54,454 bases of DNA. Origin: an uncultured Eubacteriales bacterium (GTDB taxonomy: Bacteria; Bacillota; Clostridia; Oscillospirales; CAG-272). Location of the stretch: positions 1 through 54,454 of the forward strand of contig URPL01000013.1 of the NCBI GenBank assembly GCA_900549725.1, read 5' to 3'. Within the stretch, counting starts at the first letter, position 1, and each line of letters opens with the position of its first letter. The position numbers and the translations under genes were made by a program. Below, one piece after another: positions 34,453-42,444 of the stretch. A model generated the notes under the pieces. The model saw only the letters and a list, made by a program, of their open reading frames with translations. It was not told where the DNA came from and ran no database searches.

Positions 34453-34481
34453 AGTATACCATTTCCGCGTGAAAAAGTCAA
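34453..34481 (-). promoter_or_regulatory. Promoter of the radical SAM-ferredoxin unit
   Basis: TTGACT (34476-34481), 17 bp, TATACT (34453-34458) on the minus strand. Confidence 0.75.
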
Positions 34482-34551
34482 TGTCGGAATGTGCGGTGTT
34501 GAATCGTTCAGTGCGGCTTGCGCCCTTTTTTCGCGCCTGTTTTTCTCTGCT

Positions 34552-36678
34552 TCAATCTTTTTTCCCGTCTTGATGGCGCACAGTATCGGATTTCGGCGCT
34601 TCAGCGGCTTTTTCCGTCTTTGACCCGACAAGCGAAAATGTCACGCGGCGGCGAAGCGTATCCGCCGCTTCAACCGAAACCGTAACGCGCTGACCGAGCG
34701 CAATCACGCCGCCCGGTCCAAAGAGCCTTGCGCGCTTTTCGTCATATTGCCACACGCCCGCAAGCGAAGCGATGGGCACAATGCCCTCACAGGTGTTCTC
34801 CGCACGGACGAAAAAGCCGAAGGAGCACACGGAGCTGACGCAGCCCTGCATCGTCTGTCCGATGAATTTTTCCATATATCGCACGCGGTAAAGGTCTTCA
34901 ATATCCCGCTCCACCGTCATGGCATTTGTTTCGCACTCGCTGCACTGCTGCGCAATGCGCGCCGCCTTTTGCGCCGAAAGCGCAACCTTGGTATTGCGCA
35001 AAGCCGCTTTGACAATACGATGCACGCAAAGGTCGCTGTACCGCCGGATAGGAGAGGTAAAATGGCAATAATATTCCGTTGCAAGCCCGAAATGCGGTGC
35101 GGAAACGGAGGCATACTTTGCTTTGGCAAGGCAGCGCAAAAGCAGCGGATCCAGCGCCTCCGAAAGCCCTCTCTCCTTTGCCCTTGTCATCAGTGTTTGC
35201 AGCTGCAGGGGGGTAACATGCTCCGGATCGATTTTGGATACATCCAAAGAATACTCTCTTGCAAGCTGCAGAAAATCGGAAAGGCGGGCAGCATCGGGCT
35301 GCTCATGAATCCGATAAATGCAGGGCAGCCCGCGCGCATGCAGCCACAGGGCGACCGCCTCGTTGGCGCACAGCATAAACTGCTCAATCAGCCGCTCCGC
35401 CACGCCGCGCTGCGCAGGCACGATCTTTGCAATTTCCCCATCCTCTCCGAGCACAAAACGGGATTCCTCCGTATCAAAATCAAGTGCGCCTGCGCGGCGA
35501 TGCTTCTCGGAAAGAATTTCGTAAAGCTCGCACATGGTCGGATATACATGCGGAAACAGCTTTGCATATTTGCGATAATAGGGAGAGGCTTTTCCCCTCG
35601 CCGTGATATCATTGAGCTCGGAATATACTCCGCGCACCGCAGAGCGGATTATGCTTTCATGCAGCTCGCAGGAAAGAATGTTCCCCGCTTTATCCAAAGA
35701 GATCAGCGCAGAAAGCGCATAGCGGCTGACGCCGCCGTTTAAGGAGCAGCTGCCGTTGGAAAGAGCCTGCGGCAGCATGGGAATCACGCGGTCCACAAAA
35801 TAAATGCTGTTGCCGCGCAGATATGCCTCCTCATCAAGGCAGCTGTCTGCCGCAACATATTCCGATACATCGGCAATATGCACACCGAGCAGATAGCCCT
35901 GCTCCGTGCGCTCGACGGAAACGGCATCGTCAAGGTCCTTCGCGCTTTCGCTGTCTATGGTGAAAATGATTTTATCCCGCAGATCCAAACGCTGCTTTTT
36001 CATCACGCGGCGCTGCGCGCGCTGCTGTGCATATGCAATTGCCTGCGGCGGAAAATCCGTGCGCACACCGGCAGCTTCCAGAATGCTTTCGTAATTCGCT
36101 CCGCGTGCCGCCGCGTCCCCGTAAATACGGACAACATCTCCGTGCAGCGGTGCATCCGCTGTATCGGGATACGATGTGATTGCAAGGCTGACAAGCTGCC
36201 CGGACTGCGCCGAGGGCGGCGCCTGATCAACATACACCGTGCGGTCGATTCTAAGATCCGTCGGCTGCAGCAAAAAGGCGGGGGCTTTCCGGCTTTCCGC
36301 CGCAGGTGCCGCGCACAAAACGCCGCTTACTGTTTTCACGGCGCGCTGTATGATTTTTGCAACGGCGGCAATATAAGCGCGATGCGCATCCCGCGCAAAG
36401 CGATCCTTTTGCAAAAAAACCAGCACCGCATCGCCCTGCATCGCCCCGCCTGTTTTTTCGGCGGGAATAAAAATATCCTCCGGAAATGTTTGCCGCAGCT
36501 CGTCCGACGGGACAAAAAAGCCGAATCCGCGGCGCGAAGCGGAAAAGGTGCCCGCAAAAAGCGCCTTCTCCCGCCGTTCCGATGCACGCCCTTGTGCCCC
36601 TTTTCCCCGCTGAGCTTTTTGCGGGCGACGGGGATTTGCGTATTTTTTCGGTTTTCTTTGTTTCTTTTTTTGTTTCAT
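34552..36678 (-). CDS. rnr: Ribonuclease R
   Basis: About 708 aa. RNase R degrades structured RNA from the 3' end. A Lys/Arg-rich N-terminus is followed by cold-shock-like OB domains (GFGFFVPSDE, QGDAVLVFL), the RNB catalytic domain with IDSESAKDLDDAVSVE (metal Asp residues), HIADVSEYV and FTSPIRRYSDLCVHR, and a C-terminal S1 domain (GCVSSVCSFGFFVRAENTCE in shortened view). I place the start at 36678 (MKQKKKQRK), downstream of the secG terminator; earlier Met codons lie in or next to that hairpin. The basic head probably binds ribosomes or RNA. Confidence 0.95.
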   Translation of the reverse strand: MKQKKKQRKPKKYANPRRPQKAQRGKGAQGRASERREKALFAGTFSASRRGFGFFVPSDELRQTFPEDIFIPAEKTGGAMQGDAVLVFLQKDRFARDAHRAYIAAVAKIIQRAVKTVSGVLCAAPAAESRKAPAFLLQPTDLRIDRTVYVDQAPPSAQSGQLVSLAITSYPDTADAPLHGDVVRIYGDAAARGANYESILEAAGVRTDFPPQAIAYAQQRAQRRVMKKQRLDLRDKIIFTIDSESAKDLDDAVSVERTEQGYLLGVHIADVSEYVAADSCLDEEAYLRGNSIYFVDRVIPMLPQALSNGSCSLNGGVSRYALSALISLDKAGNILSCELHESIIRSAVRGVYSELNDITARGKASPYYRKYAKLFPHVYPTMCELYEILSEKHRRAGALDFDTEESRFVLGEDGEIAKIVPAQRGVAERLIEQFMLCANEAVALWLHARGLPCIYRIHEQPDAARLSDFLQLAREYSLDVSKIDPEHVTPLQLQTLMTRAKERGLSEALDPLLLRCLAKAKYASVSAPHFGLATEYYCHFTSPIRRYSDLCVHRIVKAALRNTKVALSAQKAARIAQQCSECETNAMTVERDIEDLYRVRYMEKFIGQTMQGCVSSVCSFGFFVRAENTCEGIVPIASLAGVWQYDEKRARLFGPGGVIALGQRVTVSVEAADTLRRRVTFSLVGSKTEKAAEAPKSDTVRHQDGKKD

Positions 36679-36704
36679 ACTCTTATTTCTCTTTCCAAGT
36701 GCCA

Positions 36705-36736
36705 TAAAAATATGCCGCCCGAGATTGTCGGGCGGC
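36705..36736 (-). terminator. secG terminator
   Basis: On the minus strand a perfect 9-bp stem (36728-36736 with 36714-36722) is followed by a U-rich run. rnr has no clear promoter after it, so rnr may rely on read-through. Confidence 0.75.
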
Positions 36737-36749
36737 AATATCATATTTT

Positions 36750-37175
36750 TTATTCGGCGGTTTGTGCAGAATCGGAAGCGCTCTCGGATTCGGAGGAGGC
36801 AGAGCCCGCTCCGCTCTCGGCATCGGTATCGGCAGCAGCACTCGTATCGGACCCGGAAGAGGAGGACTGCTCGGAATTGATTGTCTCCTCCAGCTTTGCA
36901 AGGCCGTCCTTAAACGCGTTTTCATAAGTCTTATCCGCATGCTGACCGACATACAGCGCAACCACAATCACCGTAAACACAATCGCGACCACCAGCGTCA
37001 GGCGGGAAAGAAATTTCTGGCGGGTAACGGATTTATTCTTGCCGAAATACGTATCGGAAGAACCGCCGCCGATCGCACCGCCGAGCCCCTTCATCTTGCC
37101 CTCCTGCAGCATCACAGCAACTACGAGGAAAACAGAAAATACAATCAAAATAATACCGACAATGATCTTGAACAT
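36750..37175 (-). CDS. secG: Protein translocase subunit SecG
   Basis: About 141 aa. Two membrane helices (IIVGIILIVFSVFLVVAVML and LTLVVAIVFTVIVVAL) flank the SecG loop MLQEGKMKGLGGAIGGGSSD. It supports SecYE protein export. The start at 37175 follows GGAGG; the open frame extends upstream without a ribosome site. An unusual acidic tail of about 45 residues rich in Ser, Ala, Asp and Glu follows helix 2; typical SecG proteins are 70-80 aa. secG-rnr order is common in Firmicutes. Confidence 0.93.
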   Translation of the reverse strand: MFKIIVGIILIVFSVFLVVAVMLQEGKMKGLGGAIGGGSSDTYFGKNKSVTRQKFLSRLTLVVAIVFTVIVVALYVGQHADKTYENAFKDGLAKLEETINSEQSSSSGSDTSAAADTDAESGAGSASSESESASDSAQTAE

Positions 37176-37243
37176 AACAAAGTCCTCCATATGAGCAGCC
37201 GCAGATGCACTGCAACCGAATTTTTGCACACTGAGATATTTTC

Positions 37244-37272
37244 ATTTTATCATATGTTTTTTCGAAAAGCAA
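37244..37272 (-). promoter_or_regulatory. Promoter of secG
   Basis: TTGCTT (37267-37272), 17 bp, TAAAAT (37244-37249) on the minus strand. Confidence 0.6.
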
Positions 37273-37326
37273 TAGTTTTTATAAAAAAACAAGGTTAAAC
37301 TTTACGAAAAAAACAAAATACGGCAG

Positions 37327-37359
37327 AAAAAGCACCTGCTCACGGGGCAAGTGCTTTTT
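37327..37359 (-). terminator. tRNA-Thr terminator
   Basis: A stem of about 13 bp (AAAAAGCAC... with ...GTGCTTTTT, 37328-37359) directly follows the tRNA on the minus strand. Confidence 0.8.
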
Positions 37360-37361
37360 CC

Positions 37362-37437
37362 TGGAGCTGGTGATGTGACTCGAACACACGACCTGCTGAT
37401 TACGAATCAGCTGCACTACCGACTGTGCTACACCAGC
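37362..37437 (-). tRNA. tRNA-Thr (anticodon CGT)
   Basis: A complete 76-nt cloverleaf on the minus strand. Acceptor GCTGGTG pairs with CACCAGC; the D-stem is GCAC/GTGC, the anticodon stem GCTGA/TCAGC with loop TTCGTAA, and the T-stem GTGTG/CACAT (one G-U) with loop TTCGAGT. The anticodon at 37402-37404 is CGT, reading ACG threonine codons. The 3' CCA is encoded. Own promoter and terminator. Confidence 0.96.
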
Positions 37438-37444
37438 ATACATC

Positions 37445-37473
37445 TTGCAATCCTCAAAAAGGTATGCTAAAAT
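37445..37473 (+). promoter_or_regulatory. Promoter of rsmA
   Basis: TTGCAA (37445-37450), 17 bp, TAAAAT (37468-37473) with extended TGc. It lies inside the tRNA-Thr leader and faces the tRNA promoter. Confidence 0.65.
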
Positions 37474-37493
37474 ACAAGAGAACCACGGGTGCT

Positions 37494-37522
37494 ATTATAC
37501 CATTGCAGCACACCCGTGTCAA
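37494..37522 (-). promoter_or_regulatory. Promoter of tRNA-Thr, with inverted repeat
   Basis: TTGACA (37517-37522), 17 bp, TATAAT (37494-37499) on the minus strand: full consensus. A perfect 8-bp inverted repeat CACGGGTG/CACCCGTG (37484-37491 and 37511-37518) brackets the -10. It could be an operator, or a hairpin in the rsmA leader. Confidence 0.8.
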
Positions 37523-37564
37523 GAGTTTTTTTCAAAAGTTTTGCAGGTGGGAGAAAAAAGAAGT

Positions 37565-38440
37565 ATGGCGCAGCGGCGATTGACGGAGCTTTCGTATATC
37601 AGAGAAATCATGCAGCAGCAGCAAACGCATTTTAAAAAGAAATACGGGCAGAATTTTCTGTGTGAGGCTGCCGTCCCCGCGCGGATTGCCGCGGAATGCG
37701 GCGCAAAGCCGGGCAGCGGCATCCTTGAGATCGGCCCGGGCGTCGGGGCGCTGAGCCAATGCCTGTGCGAACGCTTTCCGAAGGTAGTTGCAGTGGAGAT
37801 CGATACAAATATGGTGAATATTCTTGCAAAAACCATGGCGGATTGCGAAAATTTCAAAGTGATTGAGCAGGATATTCTGAAATGCGACCTGCCGGCGCTG
37901 ATTGCATCGGAATTTGCGGGGCGCCCCGTTTCCGTTTGCGCAAATCTTCCCTATTATATCACAACACCCGTTCTGATGAAGCTGCTGGAGAGCCGTGCCG
38001 GATTTGACAGCATCACGGTGATGGTGCAAAAAGAGGTCGCCTCCCGACTGTGTGCCGCCCCGGGCAGCGCGCAATACGGCGCGGTAACCGCTTCGGTCGG
38101 ATACTATGCAAGTGCAAAAAAGCTGTTTGATGTGCCCGCGGGCTGCTTTGTGCCTGCGCCGAAGGTTGATTCCGCCGTCATTTGCCTCAGCCTGTATCAA
38201 AAGCCGCCCGTGCATGTCGCCCGGGAGGCAATGCTGTTTTCCGTGATCCGCGGCGCGTTTGCGCAGCGCAGAAAAACGCTGCAAAACTCACTAGCAAGCG
38301 CGCTCCCCTCCTTCGGAAAAGAAGCCATCGGCGATGCGCTGAGCGCTGCCGGCATCGAAAAAACGCGGCGCGGCGAAACGCTTTCCCTGGCGGACTTTGC
38401 GGCGATTGCCGATGCGCTTTCTACGCAGAATCACCGATAA
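37565..38440 (+). CDS. rsmA: 16S rRNA dimethyladenosine transferase
   Basis: About 291 aa. RsmA (KsgA) dimethylates two adjacent adenines near the 3' end of 16S rRNA. Motifs: KKYGQNFLCE, the SAM loop ILEIGPGVGALS, VAVEIDTNM, the catalytic NLPYYITTPV and VQKEVASRL, with FVPAPKVDSAV later. The ATG at 37565 has AGAAG and GGGAG nearby; upstream in-frame Met codons lie in the promoter region. It is divergent from tRNA-Thr and has its own promoter. Confidence 0.95.
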   Translation: MAQRRLTELSYIREIMQQQQTHFKKKYGQNFLCEAAVPARIAAECGAKPGSGILEIGPGVGALSQCLCERFPKVVAVEIDTNMVNILAKTMADCENFKVIEQDILKCDLPALIASEFAGRPVSVCANLPYYITTPVLMKLLESRAGFDSITVMVQKEVASRLCAAPGSAQYGAVTASVGYYASAKKLFDVPAGCFVPAPKVDSAVICLSLYQKPPVHVAREAMLFSVIRGAFAQRRKTLQNSLASALPSFGKEAIGDALSAAGIEKTRRGETLSLADFAAIADALSTQNHR

Positions 38441-38504
38441 AACTATGACATTTTTCCGGAATATTTACGAATTGTAAAAAAAATCACAATCTGTGAAAAA
38501 CATC

Positions 38505-38533
38505 TTGCATTTTTGCAAGGGTTGTAGTAAACT
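38505..38533 (+). promoter_or_regulatory. Possible promoter of pckG
   Basis: TTGCAT (38505-38510), 17 bp, TAAACT (38528-38533). The -35 overlaps an inverted repeat CTTGCA/TGCAAG (38504-38519) that could bind a regulator. Weak match to consensus. Confidence 0.35.
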
Positions 38534-38625
38534 TTATGGTGAGGGGAAATGGTTTACATTTTCCTAATGTGCCTTGTTAAACCTTGGAAACTGAGGGGCG
38601 GCGGGCTGAAAAGGAGAGAGGAAAA

Positions 38626-40404
38626 GTGACGAAGAATCAACATGTTTTAAGTTGGATCGATGAGATGGCGGCCATGACGCAGCCGGATCGTATCGTATGG
38701 ATTGACGGCAGCGAAGAGCAGATTAACGCGCTGCGCGACGAAGCCTGCGCAAGCGGTGAAATGATTCGTTTGAATCAGGATCTTCTGCCGGGCTGCTATC
38801 TGCACCGCACCGCCGTCAATGATGTGGCGCGCGTTGAGGGCAGAACCTTTATCTGCACACCGACCAAGGAAGAGGCAGGCAACATCAATAACTGGATTGA
38901 GCCGAAGGAGTGCTACGAGCGCCTTTCAAAGATCTATCGCGGCTCCATGAAGGGCCGCACGATGTATGTCATCCCGTATTCCATGAGCATCGTCGGCTCC
39001 CCGTTTGCAAAAATCGGGATTGAGCTGACCGACTCCATCTATGTCGTGCTCAACATGGAGATCATGACGCGCGTGGGCAATACGGTCCTCGAAGCGCTCG
39101 GCGACAGCCAGGACTTTATAAAAGGCCTGCATTCCAAGGCAAATCTTGACGAAGAAAACCGCTATATCTGCCATTTCCCGCAGGATAATACTATTTGGAG
39201 CGTAAACTCCGGCTACGGCGGAAACGTTCTGCTGGGCAAGAAGTGCTTTGCGCTGCGCATCGCTTCCTATCTCGGCAAAAAAGAGGGCTGGATGGCTGAG
39301 CACATGCTCATTCTCGGCATCGAAAAGCCAAACGGCGAAATTCGCTATATCTCAGCCGCTTTCCCGTCCGCCTGCGGCAAGACGAACCTTGCCATGCTCA
39401 TTCCTCCCAAGCATTATCGTGACCTTGGCTACAAGGTGACCTGCGTGGGCGACGATATCGCATGGATCCGCATCGGCGAAGACGGCAGACTTTGGGCTGT
39501 CAACCCCGAAAACGGCTTCTTCGGCGTGGCGCCGGGCACCAACGAAAAGTCCAACCCCAACGCCCTTGCGACCACCCGCCGCGATACCATTTTCACCAAT
39601 GTTGTGCATAACCTTGACAACAACACCGTTTGGTGGGAGGGCCTTGACAACAATCCGCCGAAGAATGCGATCGACTGGAAGGGCAACCCGTGGGATTACC
39701 GCAAATACGACAAGCATGACAAGTCTACCTGCGGCGCGCATCCCAACTCCCGTTTCACCGCAAAGGCGACCAACTGCCCTTGCCTCTCTCCCGAATTCAA
39801 CAACCCCAAGGGAGTGCCGCTTTCCGCAATCGTGTTCGGCGGCCGTCGTGCAAAAACCGCTCCGCTGGTATATGAATCCCGCAACTGGCAGCATGGCACG
39901 TTTGTCGGCTCCATCATGGCATCCGAAACGACCGCAGCAGCATCCGGCGCCGTCGGCGTAGTCCGCCGCGACCCGATGGCAATGCGTCCCTTCGTCGGCT
40001 ATAACATGGGCGATTATTTCGCACATTGGCTTGAAATGGGCAAAAAGATCCCGCATGCGCCGAAGATCTTCCATGTCAACTGGTTCCGCACCGATGCAGA
40101 CGGCAACTTCATCTGGCCCGGTTTCGGCGATAACATGAGAGTCCTGCTTTGGATTCTCGATCGCTGCGACGGCAAGGCAGAAGCCGTTGAAACGCCGATT
40201 GGCTTTGTTCCGAAGGCGGAGGATATCGACATCGAAGGCCTTGATCTCTCCCTTGCCACCATCAAAGAGCTGCTCACCGTTGATAAGGCAAGCTGGCTTG
40301 AAGATGTTGCCAACATCAAAGAGTTCTACGCACAGATCGGCGACCACATGCCAAAGGAGCTCTACGAAGAGCTTGATAAGCTGGAATCGAACCTCAAAAA
40401 ATAA
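38626..40404 (+). CDS. pckG: Phosphoenolpyruvate carboxykinase (GTP)
   Basis: About 592 aa, full length for the GTP-dependent class. It interconverts oxaloacetate and PEP. Substrate site RGSMKGRTMYVIPYSMSIVG (about residues 106-125), kinase loop FPSACGKTN with the hyper-reactive Cys250, metal Asp in VGDDIAW, and FGGRRAKTAPLV near the C-terminus mark the GTP type. The start is GTG at 38626 after AAGGAGAG; no ATG fits. A long leader (about 90 nt) precedes it. In fermenters it often runs towards oxaloacetate, conserving energy on the way to succinate. Confidence 0.97.
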   Translation: MTKNQHVLSWIDEMAAMTQPDRIVWIDGSEEQINALRDEACASGEMIRLNQDLLPGCYLHRTAVNDVARVEGRTFICTPTKEEAGNINNWIEPKECYERLSKIYRGSMKGRTMYVIPYSMSIVGSPFAKIGIELTDSIYVVLNMEIMTRVGNTVLEALGDSQDFIKGLHSKANLDEENRYICHFPQDNTIWSVNSGYGGNVLLGKKCFALRIASYLGKKEGWMAEHMLILGIEKPNGEIRYISAAFPSACGKTNLAMLIPPKHYRDLGYKVTCVGDDIAWIRIGEDGRLWAVNPENGFFGVAPGTNEKSNPNALATTRRDTIFTNVVHNLDNNTVWWEGLDNNPPKNAIDWKGNPWDYRKYDKHDKSTCGAHPNSRFTAKATNCPCLSPEFNNPKGVPLSAIVFGGRRAKTAPLVYESRNWQHGTFVGSIMASETTAAASGAVGVVRRDPMAMRPFVGYNMGDYFAHWLEMGKKIPHAPKIFHVNWFRTDADGNFIWPGFGDNMRVLLWILDRCDGKAEAVETPIGFVPKAEDIDIEGLDLSLATIKELLTVDKASWLEDVANIKEFYAQIGDHMPKELYEELDKLESNLKK

Positions 40405-40455
40405 AAAAGCGTTCGGGCTGTTAAAAAGCACTGCTTTTTAGCAGCCCCGCTTTAT
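40405..40455 (+). other. Long hairpin after pckG
   Basis: A 15-bp stem (40415-40429 with 40433-40447, one G-U) with a 3-nt loop, extended by outer AAAGCG/CGCTTT. There is no T-run right after it. It may be a 3'-end stabiliser or weak terminator of pckG; a second GGCGCC-based pairing follows to about 40487. Confidence 0.6.
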
Positions 40456-40517
40456 AAGGCGCCCCTTAGATGCAGCGCATAGGCGCCCGGCGATAGGCAA
40501 AAAGGCGGAAAAACACC

Positions 40518-40733
40518 ATGGAGTATTGTAAAAACTGTAAAGCGGCGCTGAGCCGCGACGAGATCGGCCTTCACAAAAAGCTGCTGGGGCGCTATGCGAC
40601 CGAATTTTTATGCAAAGCCTGCCTTGCAAAGGAATTCAATGTCTCAACGGCGCTGCTGGACCAAAAAATCGAACAGTTCCGTCAAATGCGCTGTTGCTTT
40701 TTCGATTCTCCCGAAGAGGATATGCAAAGATAA
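40518..40733 (+). CDS. Small zinc-ribbon protein
   Basis: 71 aa. Two CxxC pairs (YCKNCKAAL and LCKACLAKEF) suggest one zinc ribbon, followed by a short helix and a CC pair (MRCCFF). It resembles small clostridial proteins of unknown function with the LSRDEIGLHKKL segment. Ribosome site is weak (GGCGG). It follows pckG and the hairpins; a terminator separates it from the convergent thioesterase gene. Confidence 0.75.
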   Translation: MEYCKNCKAALSRDEIGLHKKLLGRYATEFLCKACLAKEFNVSTALLDQKIEQFRQMRCCFFDSPEEDMQR

Positions 40734-40741
40734 AAAACAGA

Positions 40742-40782
40742 CGACCCGATGCGCACCTAAAATGCGTATCGGGTCGCTTTTC
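40742..40782. terminator. Bidirectional terminator after the zinc-ribbon gene
   Basis: A perfect 9-bp stem (40742-40750 with 40768-40776) extended by GCGCA/TGCG, followed by TTTT; also serves the minus-strand thioesterase gene. Confidence 0.75.
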
Positions 40783-40792
40783 ATTTTTCTGC

Positions 40793-41554
40793 TCAATGCA
40801 GCGGCGTGATTCTGCAGATTGCAATTTTTCCGTTCGCGCCGCTCTCCCCTTCTTTTTGCAGCGCAAAAACGGACGCCTCCGGCAATTCTTCGGCATACAG
40901 CCGCAGCCGGCTGCCCTGCCTGCATTCATTGAGAAAAGAAACATCCACGCGGCACGGGTCCGCTTTGTTGACAGCCGCGGGGGAAAGCCCGTTGAGCAGC
41001 ATGCGAACAAGGGCAATGTTGTTGCAGTGCCCGTTCATATCCGTATCCTGCGCATGCACCGTCTGTAAAAGATCCGGCACAAGCACAGCACTTTCCGGCA
41101 CGGTAAGACGGGCAAAGCACGTATCCCACCGCTTTGCAGCGGAAAGATTTCCCGCAAGCGCCGGAAGAAAATCATTCGGCACCGGATGGCGCTTTTGCAG
41201 ATCCAAAAGGCAAAGCTCCTGCTTGCCGCGCAAGAGGACCTCTCCGTCGCCGTCGCACACAGTCGTATCCAACTCCACGATCAGGCGGGTCAGACGAGTC
41301 ATGGCGCTTTCAAGATGCATCACCGTATTCCAAACGGGGAAACGATATGCCTCATATGCCGTGCGGGTAATGATCCATGCGCAGCCGTAAAGCGGCTTAA
41401 GGCGCGTTCCGTCGCACCCAAGCGCCCCGAAAAATTCCGACATGCAGTCCTGCAAAAGCCCGAAGCTCTGCGAAAGACCGAGGCGCGAGCCGGGATCGCA
41501 ATAGGTGGAGAGCACGGGCATTTCCTTATGCAAGCAATATGCAGATGATTCCAT
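40793..41554 (-). CDS. Acyl-ACP thioesterase-like protein (FatA/B family)
   Basis: About 253 aa with two hot-dog halves. TVHAQDTDMNGHCNNIALVRM matches the acyl-ACP thioesterase active-site strand (the key piece is DMNGHCNN), and the first half has GCAWIITRTAYEAYRFP, as in bacterial FatA-like enzymes. These release fatty acids from acyl carrier protein. The start at 41554 has AGGA before it. It is the third gene after dapB-dapF, 29 nt from dapF, although no link to lysine synthesis is obvious. Confidence 0.82.
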   Translation of the reverse strand: MESSAYCLHKEMPVLSTYCDPGSRLGLSQSFGLLQDCMSEFFGALGCDGTRLKPLYGCAWIITRTAYEAYRFPVWNTVMHLESAMTRLTRLIVELDTTVCDGDGEVLLRGKQELCLLDLQKRHPVPNDFLPALAGNLSAAKRWDTCFARLTVPESAVLVPDLLQTVHAQDTDMNGHCNNIALVRMLLNGLSPAAVNKADPCRVDVSFLNECRQGSRLRLYAEELPEASVFALQKEGESGANGKIAICRITPLH

Positions 41555-41583
41555 AAAATTTCCTGCCTTTTCTTCTTTTCTTA

Positions 41584-42444
41584 TCATTCCGTAGTTTTGA
41601 ATTTCGCATCGTCAAGCTCCGCTGTACCGTCAAAAACGCAGCATGCGGGCCCGCTCAAAAACAGCCTGCCGTCCGCCGCACAAAGCACCTTTGCCTCTCC
41701 CCCGTCCAGCTTCACCGTAACTGTATGCCCCACGGCACAACGCCCGCAGCGGACCGCGGCGGCAACCGCCGCGCAGGCACCGGAGCCGCAGCCGAGTGTG
41801 ATGCCGCAGCCCCGCTCAAACACGCGTACACGCAGCACATCGGGGGAAACAACTTTTACAAATTCCGCATTGACGCCCTGTAAAAAACGCCCGTCGGTGC
41901 AAATTGCACTGCCGAGCGCAGCAAGGTCTGCGCTTTCCGCATGCTGCGTGAAAACGACTGCATGCGGGTTGCCGACATTCACCGCATGCACGCGCAGGCG
42001 CACGCCGAGATAATTTCCCTCAAACACCGCAGGCGTACCTGCGGTAAGCGGGATAAGAGGCGGGGCAAATTCCGCCTGCGCCATATCAACCGTGACGCCG
42101 TCAGCCCCGCAAAGATATACGCGCCGCAGCCCCGCTCCCGTCAGCACCGTGAAAAAGGGCGGAGCGCTCTTAACATGCCTGCAAAAGTATACGCCCGCGC
42201 AGCGCAGCGCATTGCCGCAGATTGGTGCCGCACTGCCGTCCGCATTAAAAATATCCATTGCAAAATCCGCCTGCGCGCAAGAAGAAAGATAAGCAATGCC
42301 GTCCGCCCCGACGGCAAAGCGGCGGCGGGCAAGCGCTTTTGCAAGCGCAGGGAGAGCGGCGGGCGAAAGATGCGGATTGGCCTTTTGCGCAATGAAAATA
42401 AAATCGTTTCCGAGGCCTTGCATTTTTGTAAAGGAGAGCATCAT
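41584..42444 (-). CDS. dapF: Diaminopimelate epimerase
   Basis: 286 aa. DapF converts LL- to meso-diaminopimelate for the cell wall and lysine. KMQGLGNDFIFI starts the fold; the two catalytic Cys are in PICGNALRCAG and in LGCGSGACAA. Its ATG overlaps the dapB stop as ATGA, so the two are co-translated. Catalytic set complete. Confidence 0.96.
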   Translation of the reverse strand: MMLSFTKMQGLGNDFIFIAQKANPHLSPAALPALAKALARRRFAVGADGIAYLSSCAQADFAMDIFNADGSAAPICGNALRCAGVYFCRHVKSAPPFFTVLTGAGLRRVYLCGADGVTVDMAQAEFAPPLIPLTAGTPAVFEGNYLGVRLRVHAVNVGNPHAVVFTQHAESADLAALGSAICTDGRFLQGVNAEFVKVVSPDVLRVRVFERGCGITLGCGSGACAAVAAAVRCGRCAVGHTVTVKLDGGEAKVLCAADGRLFLSGPACCVFDGTAELDDAKFKTTE

